Assembly (NCBI GenBank): GCA_040080965.1
Contig: JBEBHH010000021.1
Coordinates: 1 to 56,117, forward strand
Source: SHZI01 sp040080965
GTDB taxonomy: Bacteria; Pseudomonadota; Gammaproteobacteria; Steroidobacterales; GCA-2729495
Direction: 5' to 3'
DNA length: 56,117 nt
This document shows, piece after piece, positions 8,533 through 17,497 of the stretch. How positions within the stretch are numbered: the first letter of the stretch is position 1; each line of letters begins with the position of its first letter. The translations under genes were made by a program, and so were the position numbers. Below the pieces are notes generated by a model that was not told the origin of the DNA, made no database searches, and saw only the letters and a program-made list of their open reading frames with translations.

Positions 8533-9374
8533 GATCCCGCAGCTGGTTCCGGCGGTTCGCGCTGTTCTTCGGCTTCGCGTTCCTCTATGTGCCGATCCTG
8601 TCGATGATCTTCTTCTCCTTCAACAATTCCCGGCTGGTGACCGTCTGGGACGCGGCTGACTCCCCCACGCTGAAGTGGTACCGGACCCTGCTGGGCAACG
8701 AGCAGATCCTTGGCGCCGCCTGGCTCTCCATCAAGGTGGCGGCGGTCACCGCCACGGGCGCCGTGGTGCTGGGGACGCTGGCCGGCCTGGTGCTGGCCCG
8801 CTTCGGCCCGTTCAAGGGCCGCACGCTGCTGTCAGGCATGACCACGGCCCCGCTGGTGATGCCGGAAGTGATCACGGGCCTGTCGCTGCTGCTGCTGTTT
8901 GTTTTCCTGGAGCAGCTGATCGGGTGGCCCCAGGGCCGAGGCTTCGCGACGATCGTCATCGCCCACATTACATTCGCCATGGCCTACGTGACGGTGGTCG
9001 TCCAGTCCCGCCTGGCAACCTTCGATGACTCGCTGGAGGAGGCCGCGCTGGATCTCGGCGCGCGCCCCGCCAAGGTGTTCTTCAGGATCACACTGCCCCT
9101 GATCCTTCCCGCCATCCTCTCGGGCTGGCTGCTCGCGTTCACGTTGTCCTGGGACGACCTGGTGATCTCCCAGTTCGTGGCCGGCCCCGGGTCCACCACG
9201 CTCCCCATGGTGGTCTTCTCCAAGGTCCGGCTCGGCGTCAGTCCCGACATCAACGCGCTGGCCACCATCATGGTGACCATCGTGGGGCTGGGCGTGGTGT
9301 TATCGGCCGTCTACATGCGTCGGCAGGAGCGCCGGCTGGCGCTGGAAATGCAGCTGGCCAAGTCCGACAAATAA
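8529..9374 (+). CDS. potI: Polyamine ABC transporter permease (PotI type)
   Basis: 281 residues from GTG 8529, which overlaps the potH stop as GTGA. The first residues (VRSRSWFRRF) give a positively charged cytoplasmic start before TM1; the open frame continues much further upstream but only as an out-of-frame shadow of potH. The EAA loop EEAALDLGARPAKVFFRITLPLILP and the segment SWDDLVISQFVAGPGSTTLPM are typical of PotI/PotC permeases. It closes the four-gene transport operon; a hairpin pointing mainly the other way follows. Confidence 0.94.
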   Translation: MRSRSWFRRFALFFGFAFLYVPILSMIFFSFNNSRLVTVWDAADSPTLKWYRTLLGNEQILGAAWLSIKVAAVTATGAVVLGTLAGLVLARFGPFKGRTLLSGMTTAPLVMPEVITGLSLLLLFVFLEQLIGWPQGRGFATIVIAHITFAMAYVTVVVQSRLATFDDSLEEAALDLGARPAKVFFRITLPLILPAILSGWLLAFTLSWDDLVISQFVAGPGSTTLPMVVFSKVRLGVSPDINALATIMVTIVGLGVVLSAVYMRRQERRLALEMQLAKSDK

Positions 9375-9407
9375 AAACCCCGCGCGGCCTCGCCGGCTGC
9401 GCGGGGT
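9373..9407 (-). terminator. Intrinsic terminator between convergent operons
   Basis: Arms ACCCCGCGC (9377-9385) and GCGCGGGGT (9399-9407) form a 9-bp GC-rich stem. Five A residues (9373-9377) flank it on plus, giving a T-run after the hairpin when read on minus, so it best serves the minus-strand porin gene ending at 9440. It may also slow read-through from the potI side. Confidence 0.75.
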
Positions 9408-9439
9408 CATTGGTCAGGCCGACTCGTCAGATCCGGAGC

Positions 9440-10237
9440 CTACTCTTCCTTGGCCCAGGGGAAGGTCGTCGAGACACTGATGAACGCCTTGGCCTCCGAC
9501 GAGAACACCTTGTCGTCGCCCGGGCACAGGATGGCCGACTTGGAGCAGTCGGCCTCCTTGAGGTCGCTGCCGTCTATGTACTTCACCGCGAAGTCGAAGT
9601 GGCCAAAGGTCCGGGTCAGTCCCACGGAGTAATCGTAGAATTCGTCATAGCCGATCTCTTCGTCACTCCAGTAGTCGCCGGCGTTGTAACCCGCGTGGAG
9701 CGCCAGGCCGACCCCCCAGACCAGGGGAATGTCGCCATTCGCCTCCAGGTACCAGGCGCTTTCTCCCGAGTTGCTGAAGTCGGGGGAGTACCAGACCTTC
9801 GTCGAGGCGTACTTGGTGATACCCAGGCCTGCGTAGAGCTCCAGGTAGTCGAAGTCCGCGCTGCCTTCGTCGTCGTCGTTGCCCAGGTACTTGTAGTACG
9901 TGGCACCGACGTCGTAGCCGAAATTCTCGGTGAAATCACCCGCGTAGCCAAGGATGAAATCCACCTCGACATTGAGATCCACCGTGTCGAAGCCGTCGCC
10001 CGGGTCCTGCCCGAAATCGATGTTGCTGCCCCACAGCCCCGCATACAGGCCGCTCTCGCCTTCCCAGTCGAGGCTGCCCTGGAGCGCCGGACTAAGTCCG
10101 GTCTGGGTGATGCCCCGGAAGTCGTAGTCGGAGGCCACGGTCACGGTCGAGCTGACCTCGGCCCAGGCTGGTCCAGCAGCTACAGCGAGCGCCACAGCGC
10201 CCAGGCCGGCCAGTTTCGATTGCAGGTTGCGCTTCAT
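9440..10237 (-). CDS. TorF-family putative porin, copy 1
   Basis: 265 residues from ATG 10237, selected because a signal peptide follows (MKRNLQSKLAGLGAVAL ... GPAWA) and GAGGGG lies upstream; upstream in-frame codons overlap the neighbouring gene. The mature start SSTVTVASDYDFRGITQT and alternating aromatic/acidic strands (YAGLWGSNIDFG; YLELYAGLGITKY) match the TorF/Gcw_chp family of small outer-membrane beta-barrels, and it ends FPWAKEE. Function in the family is poorly known. The insertion DCSKSAILCPGDD adds two cysteines not found in its paralogue. Position next to the puu genes suggests entry of a polyamine-pathway substrate, which is inference. Confidence 0.88.
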   Translation of the reverse strand: MKRNLQSKLAGLGAVALAVAAGPAWAEVSSTVTVASDYDFRGITQTGLSPALQGSLDWEGESGLYAGLWGSNIDFGQDPGDGFDTVDLNVEVDFILGYAGDFTENFGYDVGATYYKYLGNDDDEGSADFDYLELYAGLGITKYASTKVWYSPDFSNSGESAWYLEANGDIPLVWGVGLALHAGYNAGDYWSDEEIGYDEFYDYSVGLTRTFGHFDFAVKYIDGSDLKEADCSKSAILCPGDDKVFSSEAKAFISVSTTFPWAKEE

Positions 10238-10256
10238 CAGAAAGATCCCCTCTTCG

Positions 10257-10991
10257 CTATTCGGACCACGGGAACGTGGTGGATACACTGAAAATGACCC
10301 GGCCCTCGGATGAATTGGCATCCGGGGGCGAGCCGGTGCCGTCGGCCTCTTCGAGATCGCTGCCATCGGCCCACTTCACGGCAAAGTCGAAGGGGCCGAA
10401 CGTCCGCGTGAGGCCCACGGCCCAGTCGTAGTACTCGTCCAGGCCGTTGTCCTCCGCATCGTTGAAGAACTCACCACCGCTGTAGCCAACGTGCACCAGC
10501 CAGCCCAGGTCGAACGGCAGCGAACCGCCCTCGAGATTGGCTTCGAGGTAGTAGGCACTGTCATCGGAGTTGAGGTAGTCCGGGGAGATCCAGAGCTTGG
10601 TCGACAGGATCTTGTAGCTCAGGCCGCCGTAGGCCTCGATGTAGTTGATGTCGTCGTCGTCGCCCTGATAGACGTAAAGCACGGCGCCCACGTCGTAGGC
10701 CAGGTCGTCGGTGATCGCCCCGCCGTAGCCGGCGATCAGGTCGATCTCCATGTCAGAGTCCGTGTCATCGCCGAAATCCACGTTGCTGGCCCACAACCCG
10801 CCATAGGCGCCGCTGTCCAGGGCCAGGTCGAGGCTGGCCTGGAGCGCCGGATCCTGGGCGGTCCGGGTGATGCCGCGGAAGTCGTAATCGGAGGTGATGG
10901 TAAACGTGGAACTCAGTTCGGGCTCAGCACGGACGAGTCCCGCACAGGACAGCAGGACAGCGGCAACTGCCGTCGATCGGAGCAAGGTCAT
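10257..10991 (-). CDS. TorF-family putative porin, copy 2
   Basis: 244 residues with signal peptide MTLLRSTAVAAVLLSCAG...RAEP. It is a tandem paralogue of the next gene: SSTFTITSDYDFRGITRT, LWASNVDFG, DYLNSDDSAYYLEAN and a C-terminal STTFPWSE, equivalent to STTFPWAKEE. Only 19 bases separate it from copy 1, so both are cotranscribed. The shared DYDFRGIT segment near the N-terminus is the best family landmark. Promoter evidence is weak: a TATACT box (11021-11026, minus) without a clear -35; transcription may simply continue from puuB. Confidence 0.88.
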   Translation of the reverse strand: MTLLRSTAVAAVLLSCAGLVRAEPELSSTFTITSDYDFRGITRTAQDPALQASLDLALDSGAYGGLWASNVDFGDDTDSDMEIDLIAGYGGAITDDLAYDVGAVLYVYQGDDDDINYIEAYGGLSYKILSTKLWISPDYLNSDDSAYYLEANLEGGSLPFDLGWLVHVGYSGGEFFNDAEDNGLDEYYDWAVGLTRTFGPFDFAVKWADGSDLEEADGTGSPPDANSSEGRVIFSVSTTFPWSE

Positions 10992-11051
10992 GGCGCAATC
11001 CCCCTGTGGAAGCAGCAGGAAGTATAAACGCCAAAATCCCGGACGCGGCGC

Positions 11052-12341
11052 CTACAGGCGGTCGCGCAGGGCGAACCAGAGCATACCGAGGACCTGACCC
11101 GGCCAGCGCAGGAGGGTGCCCCCGGGGAACGGCGGGGGTGGCAGGCGGGCAAACACGTCGAAGCGCTCGGCCGTGCCGGCGATGGCCTCCGCCATCAGCT
11201 GACCGGCCAGGGTGGCGGTGGCAATACCGTGGCCCGAATACCCCTGGGCAAAGTACACATTTGGTGCGAGGCGTCCAAGGTGGGGCAACCGGTTCATGGT
11301 GATGGCGAGGGTGCCGCCCCAGGCGTAGTCGATCGGGACGGCCGACAGCTGGGGAAAGATCCGGAGCATCTGGCGGCGGACGAAGCCCTTCAGGTCGGCC
11401 GGGAACCGCCGGGTGTAGTTCTCGCCGCCGCCGAAGATCAGGCGGCCGTCGGGGGACAGGCGGAAGTAGTTCACGACGAAGAGCGTGTCGTGGATACAGG
11501 CGGGGTCGGCAATGAGGCGCGTGGCCAGCGGTCCCAGTGGCGCCGTGGCCAGCAGGAAGTTGTTGATCGGCATGATCCGGTCGGCGATGCGCGGCTCCAG
11601 CGCGTCCAGGTACCCGTTGCAGCCCAGCACCAGGTGCCGGGCCCGGACCTCACCCTGGCCTGTCCTGACCAGGACCGGACCGGCTCCCGCGTACCCCGTC
11701 ACCGGCGATTGCTCGTGGATCCGCACGCCGGCCGCGACACAGGCGCGCGCGAGGCCCAGCGCGTAGTTGAGCGGGTGGACGTGGGCGGCGCCCGAGTCGA
11801 GGACGCCCCCGTGGTAGACCGGACTGTCCACGAGGCCCCGCAGCTCCGTCCGCCCCAGCACCCGCTGCTGCCGATAGCCATAGTCCCGCTCGAGCTTCGC
11901 CGCCCGGTCGGCCAGGCCGGCCGCGTGCTCCGGCTTGGCCGCGCACAGGAGCTGCCCCGGCGTCAGGTCACAGTCGATGGCATGGCGGCCAACGAGGTCC
12001 CGGACCAGGTCGCGTCCCGCGAGCCCCAGCTGGAACAGCTGGCGGGCGGCCTCGCGGCCAAAAAGGGTCTCGAGCTCGCCCTCTTCCCGCCGCTGCCCGG
12101 TACCCAGCTGGCCGCCGTTGCGGCCGGAAGCGCCCCAGCCCACGCGCCGGGACTCGAGGACGACCACCGAGTAACCCCGCTCGGCCAGGTGCAGGGCCGT
12201 GGAAAGACCGGTGTAGCCAGCCCCGACCACGCAGACATCGGCGGTGGTGGCACCGGCAAGTGGCGGGTGCTCGGCAAGGCCACGGGCGGTGGCCAGGTAC
12301 CAGGATGGCGGATGCTCTTCTGGCAGGGCGCTGGCGGACAT
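11052..12341 (-). CDS. puuB: Gamma-glutamylputrescine oxidase-like FAD-dependent oxidoreductase
   Basis: 429 residues of the DAO superfamily. Near residue 33 the FAD-binding motif DVCVVGAGYTGLSTALHLAE is followed by VVVLESRRVGWGASGRNGGQL, the characteristic PuuB/OrdL signature. The C-terminal part has YFAQGYSGHGIATATLAGQL, which closes the FAD site. PuuB oxidises gamma-glutamyl-putrescine to the aldehyde, releasing ammonia and hydrogen peroxide. It lies in a minus-strand cluster with spuC, puuA and puuD, which supports this specificity over glycine or sarcosine oxidase. No aldehyde dehydrogenase (PuuC) is in the window. Confidence 0.88.
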   Translation of the reverse strand: MSASALPEEHPPSWYLATARGLAEHPPLAGATTADVCVVGAGYTGLSTALHLAERGYSVVVLESRRVGWGASGRNGGQLGTGQRREEGELETLFGREAARQLFQLGLAGRDLVRDLVGRHAIDCDLTPGQLLCAAKPEHAAGLADRAAKLERDYGYRQQRVLGRTELRGLVDSPVYHGGVLDSGAAHVHPLNYALGLARACVAAGVRIHEQSPVTGYAGAGPVLVRTGQGEVRARHLVLGCNGYLDALEPRIADRIMPINNFLLATAPLGPLATRLIADPACIHDTLFVVNYFRLSPDGRLIFGGGENYTRRFPADLKGFVRRQMLRIFPQLSAVPIDYAWGGTLAITMNRLPHLGRLAPNVYFAQGYSGHGIATATLAGQLMAEAIAGTAERFDVFARLPPPPFPGGTLLRWPGQVLGMLWFALRDRL

Positions 12342-12375
12342 GGCGAACCGGCGCTGTGAGCCCTGGCCGCCGGGC

Positions 12376-13746
12376 CTAGGCGCGGGACTGGCCCAGCGAC
12401 TTCTGGGTCAGGTCGAGTGCCTTCCAGGCCTTGTCCATGAGTTCGTCGAGCTGGGCGTCGGTAATGATGAACGGCGGCGCGACGATCATGGTGTCGCCGA
12501 CCGCACGCATGACGAGACCCTGCTCGATGCAGAAATCCCGGCAGCGCTCGCCGACCTTCAGATCCTTGGCGAAGCGGTTCCGGCTGTCCTTCCGCGGCAC
12601 CAGCTCGAGCCCGCCGATGAGCCCGGCGGAACGCGCCTCGCCGACCAGCGGGTGCTCCCCGAGCTTCTGCCAGCGGCGGCTGAACGCGGGGATCACCGAG
12701 TCCCGGACGCGGTCCACCAGCTTCTCGTCGCGCATGACCCTGAGCGTGGCCAGGGCGACGGCGCAGGCGACCGGGTGTCCCGAGTACGTGAACCCGTGGT
12801 AGAACTCGCCGCCCTTCTCCACGAGGACGTCGCCCACGCGATCGCTCACCATGACCCCGCCCAGGGCCTGGTAGCCGGACGTGATGCCCTTGGCGAAGGG
12901 CATGAGGTCCGGCCGGATGCCGTAGTGCCCGGACCCGAACCAGTGGCCCAGCCGGCCGATGCCACAGATCACCTCGTCGGCGATCAGCAGGATCCCGTAG
13001 TGATCGCAGATCTTCTGGATCTCGGGCCAGTAGGTGTCGGGGGGAATGATTGCGCCGCCGGCGCCCTGGACGGGCTCGGCGATGAATGCCGCGACCTTGT
13101 CGACACCCACTTCCTCGATGGTGGTGGCGAGCTGGCCCGCGATGCGGCGGCCAAACTCCGCCGGGTCCAGGTCCCCGCCCAGGCCAAACCAGTAGGGCTG
13201 CTCGACGTGCAGGATGTTCGGGATGGGCAGGCCCGCCTGGGCATGCATCCAGGGCATGCCGCACAGGCTTGCGGCCCCGACGGTGCTGCCGTGGTAGCCA
13301 TTGCGACGCGCAATGATGACCTGCTTGTCCGGCTTGCCGAGCAGGCTCCAGTAATAGCGGACGAGGCGGATGATGGTGTCGTTCGCCTCGGATCCGGAAT
13401 TGGTGAAGAACACCCGGTTGAAGCCGGGCGGGGCCAGTTCGCACAACTCATTGGCCAGCTCGATGGCCGGCGGGTGGGTGCACTGGAAGAAGCTGTTGTA
13501 GTAGGGCAGCTCCCGCAGCTGGCGGCACCCCGCGTCGACGAGCTCGATCCGGCTGTAACCCAGGTTGACGCACCAGAGGCCCGACATGCCGTCGAGGATC
13601 TTGTGTCCGTTCTCTTCCCAGATGTACACGCCTTCGGCTCGAGTGATGACGCGCGTGCCGCGCTCACCCAGTTGCCGGTGATCCGTGAACGGGTGCAGGA
13701 AGTGCTCGCGGTCCTGCTGCTGCCAACTGGCGAGTTTCTCGGTCAT
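12376..13746 (-). CDS. spuC: Putrescine-pyruvate type class III aminotransferase
   Basis: 456 residues. It has the fold type I pattern of omega-amino acid aminotransferases: NPGSEAND-like FFTNSGSEANDTIIRLVRYY for phosphate binding, ADEVICGIGR around the PLP aspartate, and MPFAKGITSGYQ with the Schiff-base lysine. The sequence around DGMSGLWCVNLGYSR is typical of SpuC and related putrescine/beta-alanine aminotransferases. It would convert putrescine plus pyruvate to 4-aminobutanal and alanine, a route parallel to the glutamylated one. Located between puuB and puuA on the same strand. Confidence 0.9.
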   Translation of the reverse strand: MTEKLASWQQQDREHFLHPFTDHRQLGERGTRVITRAEGVYIWEENGHKILDGMSGLWCVNLGYSRIELVDAGCRQLRELPYYNSFFQCTHPPAIELANELCELAPPGFNRVFFTNSGSEANDTIIRLVRYYWSLLGKPDKQVIIARRNGYHGSTVGAASLCGMPWMHAQAGLPIPNILHVEQPYWFGLGGDLDPAEFGRRIAGQLATTIEEVGVDKVAAFIAEPVQGAGGAIIPPDTYWPEIQKICDHYGILLIADEVICGIGRLGHWFGSGHYGIRPDLMPFAKGITSGYQALGGVMVSDRVGDVLVEKGGEFYHGFTYSGHPVACAVALATLRVMRDEKLVDRVRDSVIPAFSRRWQKLGEHPLVGEARSAGLIGGLELVPRKDSRNRFAKDLKVGERCRDFCIEQGLVMRAVGDTMIVAPPFIITDAQLDELMDKAWKALDLTQKSLGQSRA

Positions 13747-13773
13747 GGCCTCTGGTCCTCGGGAACCCTGGTG

Positions 13774-15129
13774 TCAGACGTTCAATAGCAGGAATTCGCG
13801 TTCCCAGGGAGATATGACCTCGAAGTACGCCTGGTACTCCTGCCGCTTCATGGCGCTGTAGATCTTCACGAACCGGTCGCCCAGCAGCGCCCGCAGCTTG
13901 TCACTGCGCTCGAGCCGGTCGAGTGCGTCGGAAAGGCTGCCAGGCAGGGCGAAGGGCCGCTTGTAGGCGTTGCCCTGCTCCGGAACGCCGGGCTGGAGCC
14001 CCTCCTCGATGCCGAGGAGCCCGCAGGCCAGCGAGGCCGCAATGGCCAGGTAGGGATTCACGTCCGCTCCGGCAATGCGGTTCTCGATGCGGCGGTTGTC
14101 GGCGTCGGACTGCGGCACGCGCAGGCCGACCGTGCGATTGTCGTAGCCCCACTCGAGGTTGATCGGCGCCGACATGTACCGCGTGAAGCGGCGGTAGGAA
14201 TTGACGTAGGGCGCCAGGAAGATGGTCGTCTCAGGGCCGTACTTCTGCAGGCCGCCGATGAAGTTCCGGAACACATCACTCTCCGAGCCGTCGGCGTTGG
14301 AGAACGCATTGCTGCCATCGCTGCGGCGGAGACTGATGTGCCAGTGCATCGAGCTGCCGGGCTCGTTCTCCATGGGCTTGGCCATGAACGTCGCATAGAT
14401 CTCGTGGCGCATCGCCGCTTCGCGGATCGTGCGCTTGAAGAGGAACATCTGGTCGGACAGCTCCACGGCGTCGCCATGCTGGAAATTGATCTCCAGCTGG
14501 GCCGTGCCGCTCTCGTGGGCCAGGTTGTCCACGTGCAACCGCTGTACTTCGCAGTAGTCGTAGATGTCCTCGATGAAGGGCTCGAACTCGTCCACGGCAT
14601 CCATGCTGTAGGGCTGGCGGACGGTTTCCTTGCGGCCGGAACGGCCGATGGGCGGCTCCAGCGGATAGTCCGGATCCGTGTTGCGCTTGACGAGGTAGAA
14701 CTCGATCTCCGGCGCCACCACGGGCACCAGCCCCCGGTCGCGGAACATGCCCATGATCCGCCGCAGTACCTGCCGGGGCGCGATGTCCACCGGGTCGCCC
14801 TCCTGCGTGAAGCAGTCGTGGATGACGCAGCAGGTGGGCTCCTCGCCCCAGGGCACGAGCCGCAGCGTGTCCAGGTCCGGTTTGGCCACCATGTCCCGGT
14901 CGGCGGGGTTCATGACCCCCTCCTCGAGGTAGTCATCGATGTACTCGCCCGTCACCGACTGGATGAAGACGGACTCGGGCAGGCGCATTCCTCCCTGCTC
15001 GGTGAACTTGCGGGCCGGCATGTACTTGCCCCGGGCGACCCCGGCCATGTCGGGCACCACTGCTTCGACCTCGTCGATCTTGTTCTCGACGAGCCATTCG
15101 CGAAGCTGCTCTTCATTCATGGAACTCAT
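13774..15129 (-). CDS. puuA: Glutamate-putrescine ligase (glutamine synthetase family)
   Basis: 451 residues of the GS fold. Landmarks are VVPDMAGVARGKYMPA near the N-terminus, APEIEFYLV for metal binding, ESGTAQLEINFQHGDA, and GSSMHWHISL around the ATP/metal histidine, ending in a WEREFLL segment usual in PuuA. It ligates glutamate to putrescine with ATP, the first step of the Puu pathway. The start ATG overlaps the puuD stop codon as ATGA, so the two are translationally coupled, and puuD lies upstream in the same transcript. Confidence 0.92.
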   Translation of the reverse strand: MSSMNEEQLREWLVENKIDEVEAVVPDMAGVARGKYMPARKFTEQGGMRLPESVFIQSVTGEYIDDYLEEGVMNPADRDMVAKPDLDTLRLVPWGEEPTCCVIHDCFTQEGDPVDIAPRQVLRRIMGMFRDRGLVPVVAPEIEFYLVKRNTDPDYPLEPPIGRSGRKETVRQPYSMDAVDEFEPFIEDIYDYCEVQRLHVDNLAHESGTAQLEINFQHGDAVELSDQMFLFKRTIREAAMRHEIYATFMAKPMENEPGSSMHWHISLRRSDGSNAFSNADGSESDVFRNFIGGLQKYGPETTIFLAPYVNSYRRFTRYMSAPINLEWGYDNRTVGLRVPQSDADNRRIENRIAGADVNPYLAIAASLACGLLGIEEGLQPGVPEQGNAYKRPFALPGSLSDALDRLERSDKLRALLGDRFVKIYSAMKRQEYQAYFEVISPWEREFLLLNV

Positions 15130-15887
15130 GCGCGGTAACTCCGGCAGGCGTCGCCAAACGCCCGAAAAATCGCCATGGAAACTTCACTCTCGCGCACCCG
15201 CCATTCGGGGTGCCACTGCACGCCAAGCACGAAGCCGGGGGCACCGGAAACAGTCACGGCCTCGACCAGGCCATCGGGGGCAGTGCCCTCGACGATCAGG
15301 GAGCTGCCCAGCTGGTCGATGCCCTGGGAGTGCACCGAGTTCACCATGGCGGCGTCCCGGCCGGTGATCCGGGCCAGCATTCCGCCAGGCGTGAAGCGCA
15401 CCTCGTGCACCGGGGCGTACTGGGCCTCGAGCGGCGCGCTCCTGTCCTCCCGGTGATTCAGCTTGCCGGGCACATTGTGTACTTCCTGGTGCAGGGTGCC
15501 GCCATAGGCGACGTTCAGCTCCTGGAACCCGCGGCACACGGCAAACAGCGGAATGCCCATCCGGACCACGGCGGGAATCAGCTCGAAGGCGGAATGGTCG
15601 CGCTCCGGGTCGTGCAGCGTGCCGGGGCGGCTTGCTGCGCCCTGGTAGCGATGTGGCTCGACGTTCGAGGGCGAGCCGGTCAGGAGGAGCCCGTCGAGGG
15701 ACTCCAGGACTTCCAGGATGTCGAAGCCGTCGTCGACGTCGGGACTCAGCACCGGCAGGCCCACGGGATAGCCGCCCGCCCCGACCGCGATGGCCGTGAG
15801 GTATTTCTCGCCCTGCACCTGAAAGGGGTGATGCCCCAGGGTGCGCCGGTCCGAGATGACGCCAATGATGGGCCGGACTCTGCGCAT
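15126..15887 (-). CDS. puuD: Gamma-glutamyl-GABA hydrolase (class I glutamine amidotransferase-like)
   Basis: 253 residues from ATG 15887, the first start that directly precedes conserved sequence (RPIIGVISDRRTLG). The open frame reaches further upstream but without family features. The nucleophile Cys118 sits in PLFAVCRGFQELNVAYGGTL, and the catalytic histidine in VLGVQWHPEW. PuuD removes glutamate from gamma-glutamyl-GABA, releasing GABA. It is the first gene of the minus-strand puuD-puuA-spuC-puuB-porin unit and faces the MFS gene across a 235-base divergent region. Confidence 0.9.
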   Translation of the reverse strand: MRRVRPIIGVISDRRTLGHHPFQVQGEKYLTAIAVGAGGYPVGLPVLSPDVDDGFDILEVLESLDGLLLTGSPSNVEPHRYQGAASRPGTLHDPERDHSAFELIPAVVRMGIPLFAVCRGFQELNVAYGGTLHQEVHNVPGKLNHREDRSAPLEAQYAPVHEVRFTPGGMLARITGRDAAMVNSVHSQGIDQLGSSLIVEGTAPDGLVEAVTVSGAPGFVLGVQWHPEWRVRESEVSMAIFRAFGDACRSYRA

Positions 15888-16122
15888 GGTCCGGCTACGG
15901 TGCCAGACCCGCTGCCGGGCCGCCAGACCCGCCGGCGATTCGGGGCAAGCCCCGCATCCGGCGCGGGTCTGCGAGCGAATTTGCCTGCGTGCCGCGACAT
16001 AAGAACGGGCAACTGGCGGTCGCCCAACGGGTTGACTTGCGCGGCAAAGCCCGTTCAGAGTGCGCCACGCTTTTACGCCCGGCCGGGCCCCGTGATGTCC
16101 GGGGCCGGCACATGCCCGGCAC
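15888..16122. promoter_or_regulatory. Divergent control region, puuD/MFS
   Basis: Longest non-coding stretch of the window. On plus, TTGACT (16032-16037), 17 bases, TCAGAG (16055-16060) could be a weak promoter for the MFS gene. A 7-bp GC hairpin (GGCCCCG 16086-16092, CGGGGCC 16100-16106) sits 16 bases before its ATG and might limit ribosome access. I found no convincing -35/-10 pair for puuD and no clear regulator operator. Confidence 0.35.
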
Positions 16123-17487
16123 ATGGAAGGACGCCCGTTGACCCAGGGACGCAATTTTCGCCTCGGCCCGATCGAGTTCGCGCCGGGCATCTCCGGCGTC
16201 AATGCCTGGACCTTCCTCTACCTCAATTTCATGATCATGCCGATCGTGAGCTTCCTCAGCATTTCGCAGCCTTACGTGCTGAGCGAGATAGTCGGGGTGC
16301 CCGCGGCAGAGACCGGCCGGCTCACGGGCTACCTGTCCACGATGCAGGAGTTCATTGCGCTGGCGATCATCAACGTGGTGGGCGCCCTCTCCGAGCGCAT
16401 CGGGCGCCGCCCACTCTACGCCCTGGGCGTATTCATCGCGGGCCTGGGATTTGCGCTCTACTCAACCGCCGACAGCGTGACCGACCTGTACGTGTACCGG
16501 TTCGTCTACGCCACGGGCGTGAGTATCGCGGGTGTGATGATCGCAGTCACGGCGGCCGACTACCCGGCGGAAACGTCGCGCGGCAAGCTGTCGGGGGTCA
16601 CGGGCCTCCTGAATGGCCTTGGCGTGGCGTTGGCCGCGGGGTTAATGCTTCCCCAGCTGCCCGCGATCTTCCAGGCCCAGGGTGCAACCTCGGCGGAAGC
16701 GGGCCGCTACATGCTGCTGGTGATGGCCGGGCTGGCGATCGTCACGGCGGGAATCATGCAGCTCGGCCTCAAGGGCGGCACACCCACCGGCAGGAAGCAG
16801 AAGGTGGGGCTGCGGCAGGCTCTCCGGGTCGGCATGGGCCAGGGCCGGTCCAACGCCCGACTCATGGTCTGTTACTCCGGGTCCTTCGTCGCCCGGGCCG
16901 ACCTGACGCTGATTGCGGTGTTCGTGTCGTTGTGGCTAAACCAGGCAGGCCGCAACAAGGGCATGGATGCGTCGGAGGCATTCAAGCAGGCGGGCCTGAT
17001 GATCGTCATCATCCAGCTGTCGTCCCTGCTCTGGGCGCCGGTCGCCGGCTTCCTGATCGACCGTTTCCATCGGCTGCTGTGCGTGTGCGCAGCCCTGCTA
17101 GTAGCGGGCGGGGGATACATACTGCTGGGATTCCAGGAGGATCCATTCACCGCCATCGGCTATGCCGGGGCCGTGACGGTGGGCATCGGGCAGATGAGCG
17201 TCATCCTGACCGTGACGGCCCTGCTGGGGCAGGAAACCCCCATCAACGTCCGGGGCTCCGTCATCAGCTTCGCCGGCTTGTGTGGAGCATTCGGCATTCT
17301 CGTCACGAGCTTCGTGGGCGGGTACCTGTTCGACCACTGGATGATCTCCGGTCCCGTGGTGTTCACCGGCATAGCAAACCTCGGCGTCCTCGTGTTCGCT
17401 CTGCGGGTCTGGCGGAAGGACGGCCAGCCGGTGCGCTTCGATCCGGCGGAAGCCCGCTCGGGTCAGGCCCTGGACCTCGGCCACTAG
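16123..17487 (+). CDS. MFS transporter
   Basis: 454 residues, 12 predicted membrane helices. The loop between helices 2 and 3 reads GALSERIGRRPLYALGV, the MFS A-motif equivalent, and the second half has GFLIDRFHRLLCVC at the matching place. A cytoplasmic insert near residues 220-245 (GGTPTGRKQKVGLRQALRVG) links the halves. It faces puuD across a shared upstream region, so a role in polyamine or amino-acid traffic is conceivable, but nothing in the sequence names the substrate. ATG 16123 is taken as start; TTG 16138 is an alternative. Confidence 0.88.
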   Translation: MEGRPLTQGRNFRLGPIEFAPGISGVNAWTFLYLNFMIMPIVSFLSISQPYVLSEIVGVPAAETGRLTGYLSTMQEFIALAIINVVGALSERIGRRPLYALGVFIAGLGFALYSTADSVTDLYVYRFVYATGVSIAGVMIAVTAADYPAETSRGKLSGVTGLLNGLGVALAAGLMLPQLPAIFQAQGATSAEAGRYMLLVMAGLAIVTAGIMQLGLKGGTPTGRKQKVGLRQALRVGMGQGRSNARLMVCYSGSFVARADLTLIAVFVSLWLNQAGRNKGMDASEAFKQAGLMIVIIQLSSLLWAPVAGFLIDRFHRLLCVCAALLVAGGGYILLGFQEDPFTAIGYAGAVTVGIGQMSVILTVTALLGQETPINVRGSVISFAGLCGAFGILVTSFVGGYLFDHWMISGPVVFTGIANLGVLVFALRVWRKDGQPVRFDPAEARSGQALDLGH

Positions 17488-17497
17488 CCGGAGCGTC

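Noticed and set aside
12244..13788. Long plus-strand frame opposite spuC and the end of puuB
   Set aside because: Antisense shadow of two well-identified enzymes, without any recognisable motif.
15860..15910. Possible sigma-54 promoter for puuD (TGGCAC on minus)
   Set aside because: A TGGCAC is present but no GC pair stands at the required -12 distance.
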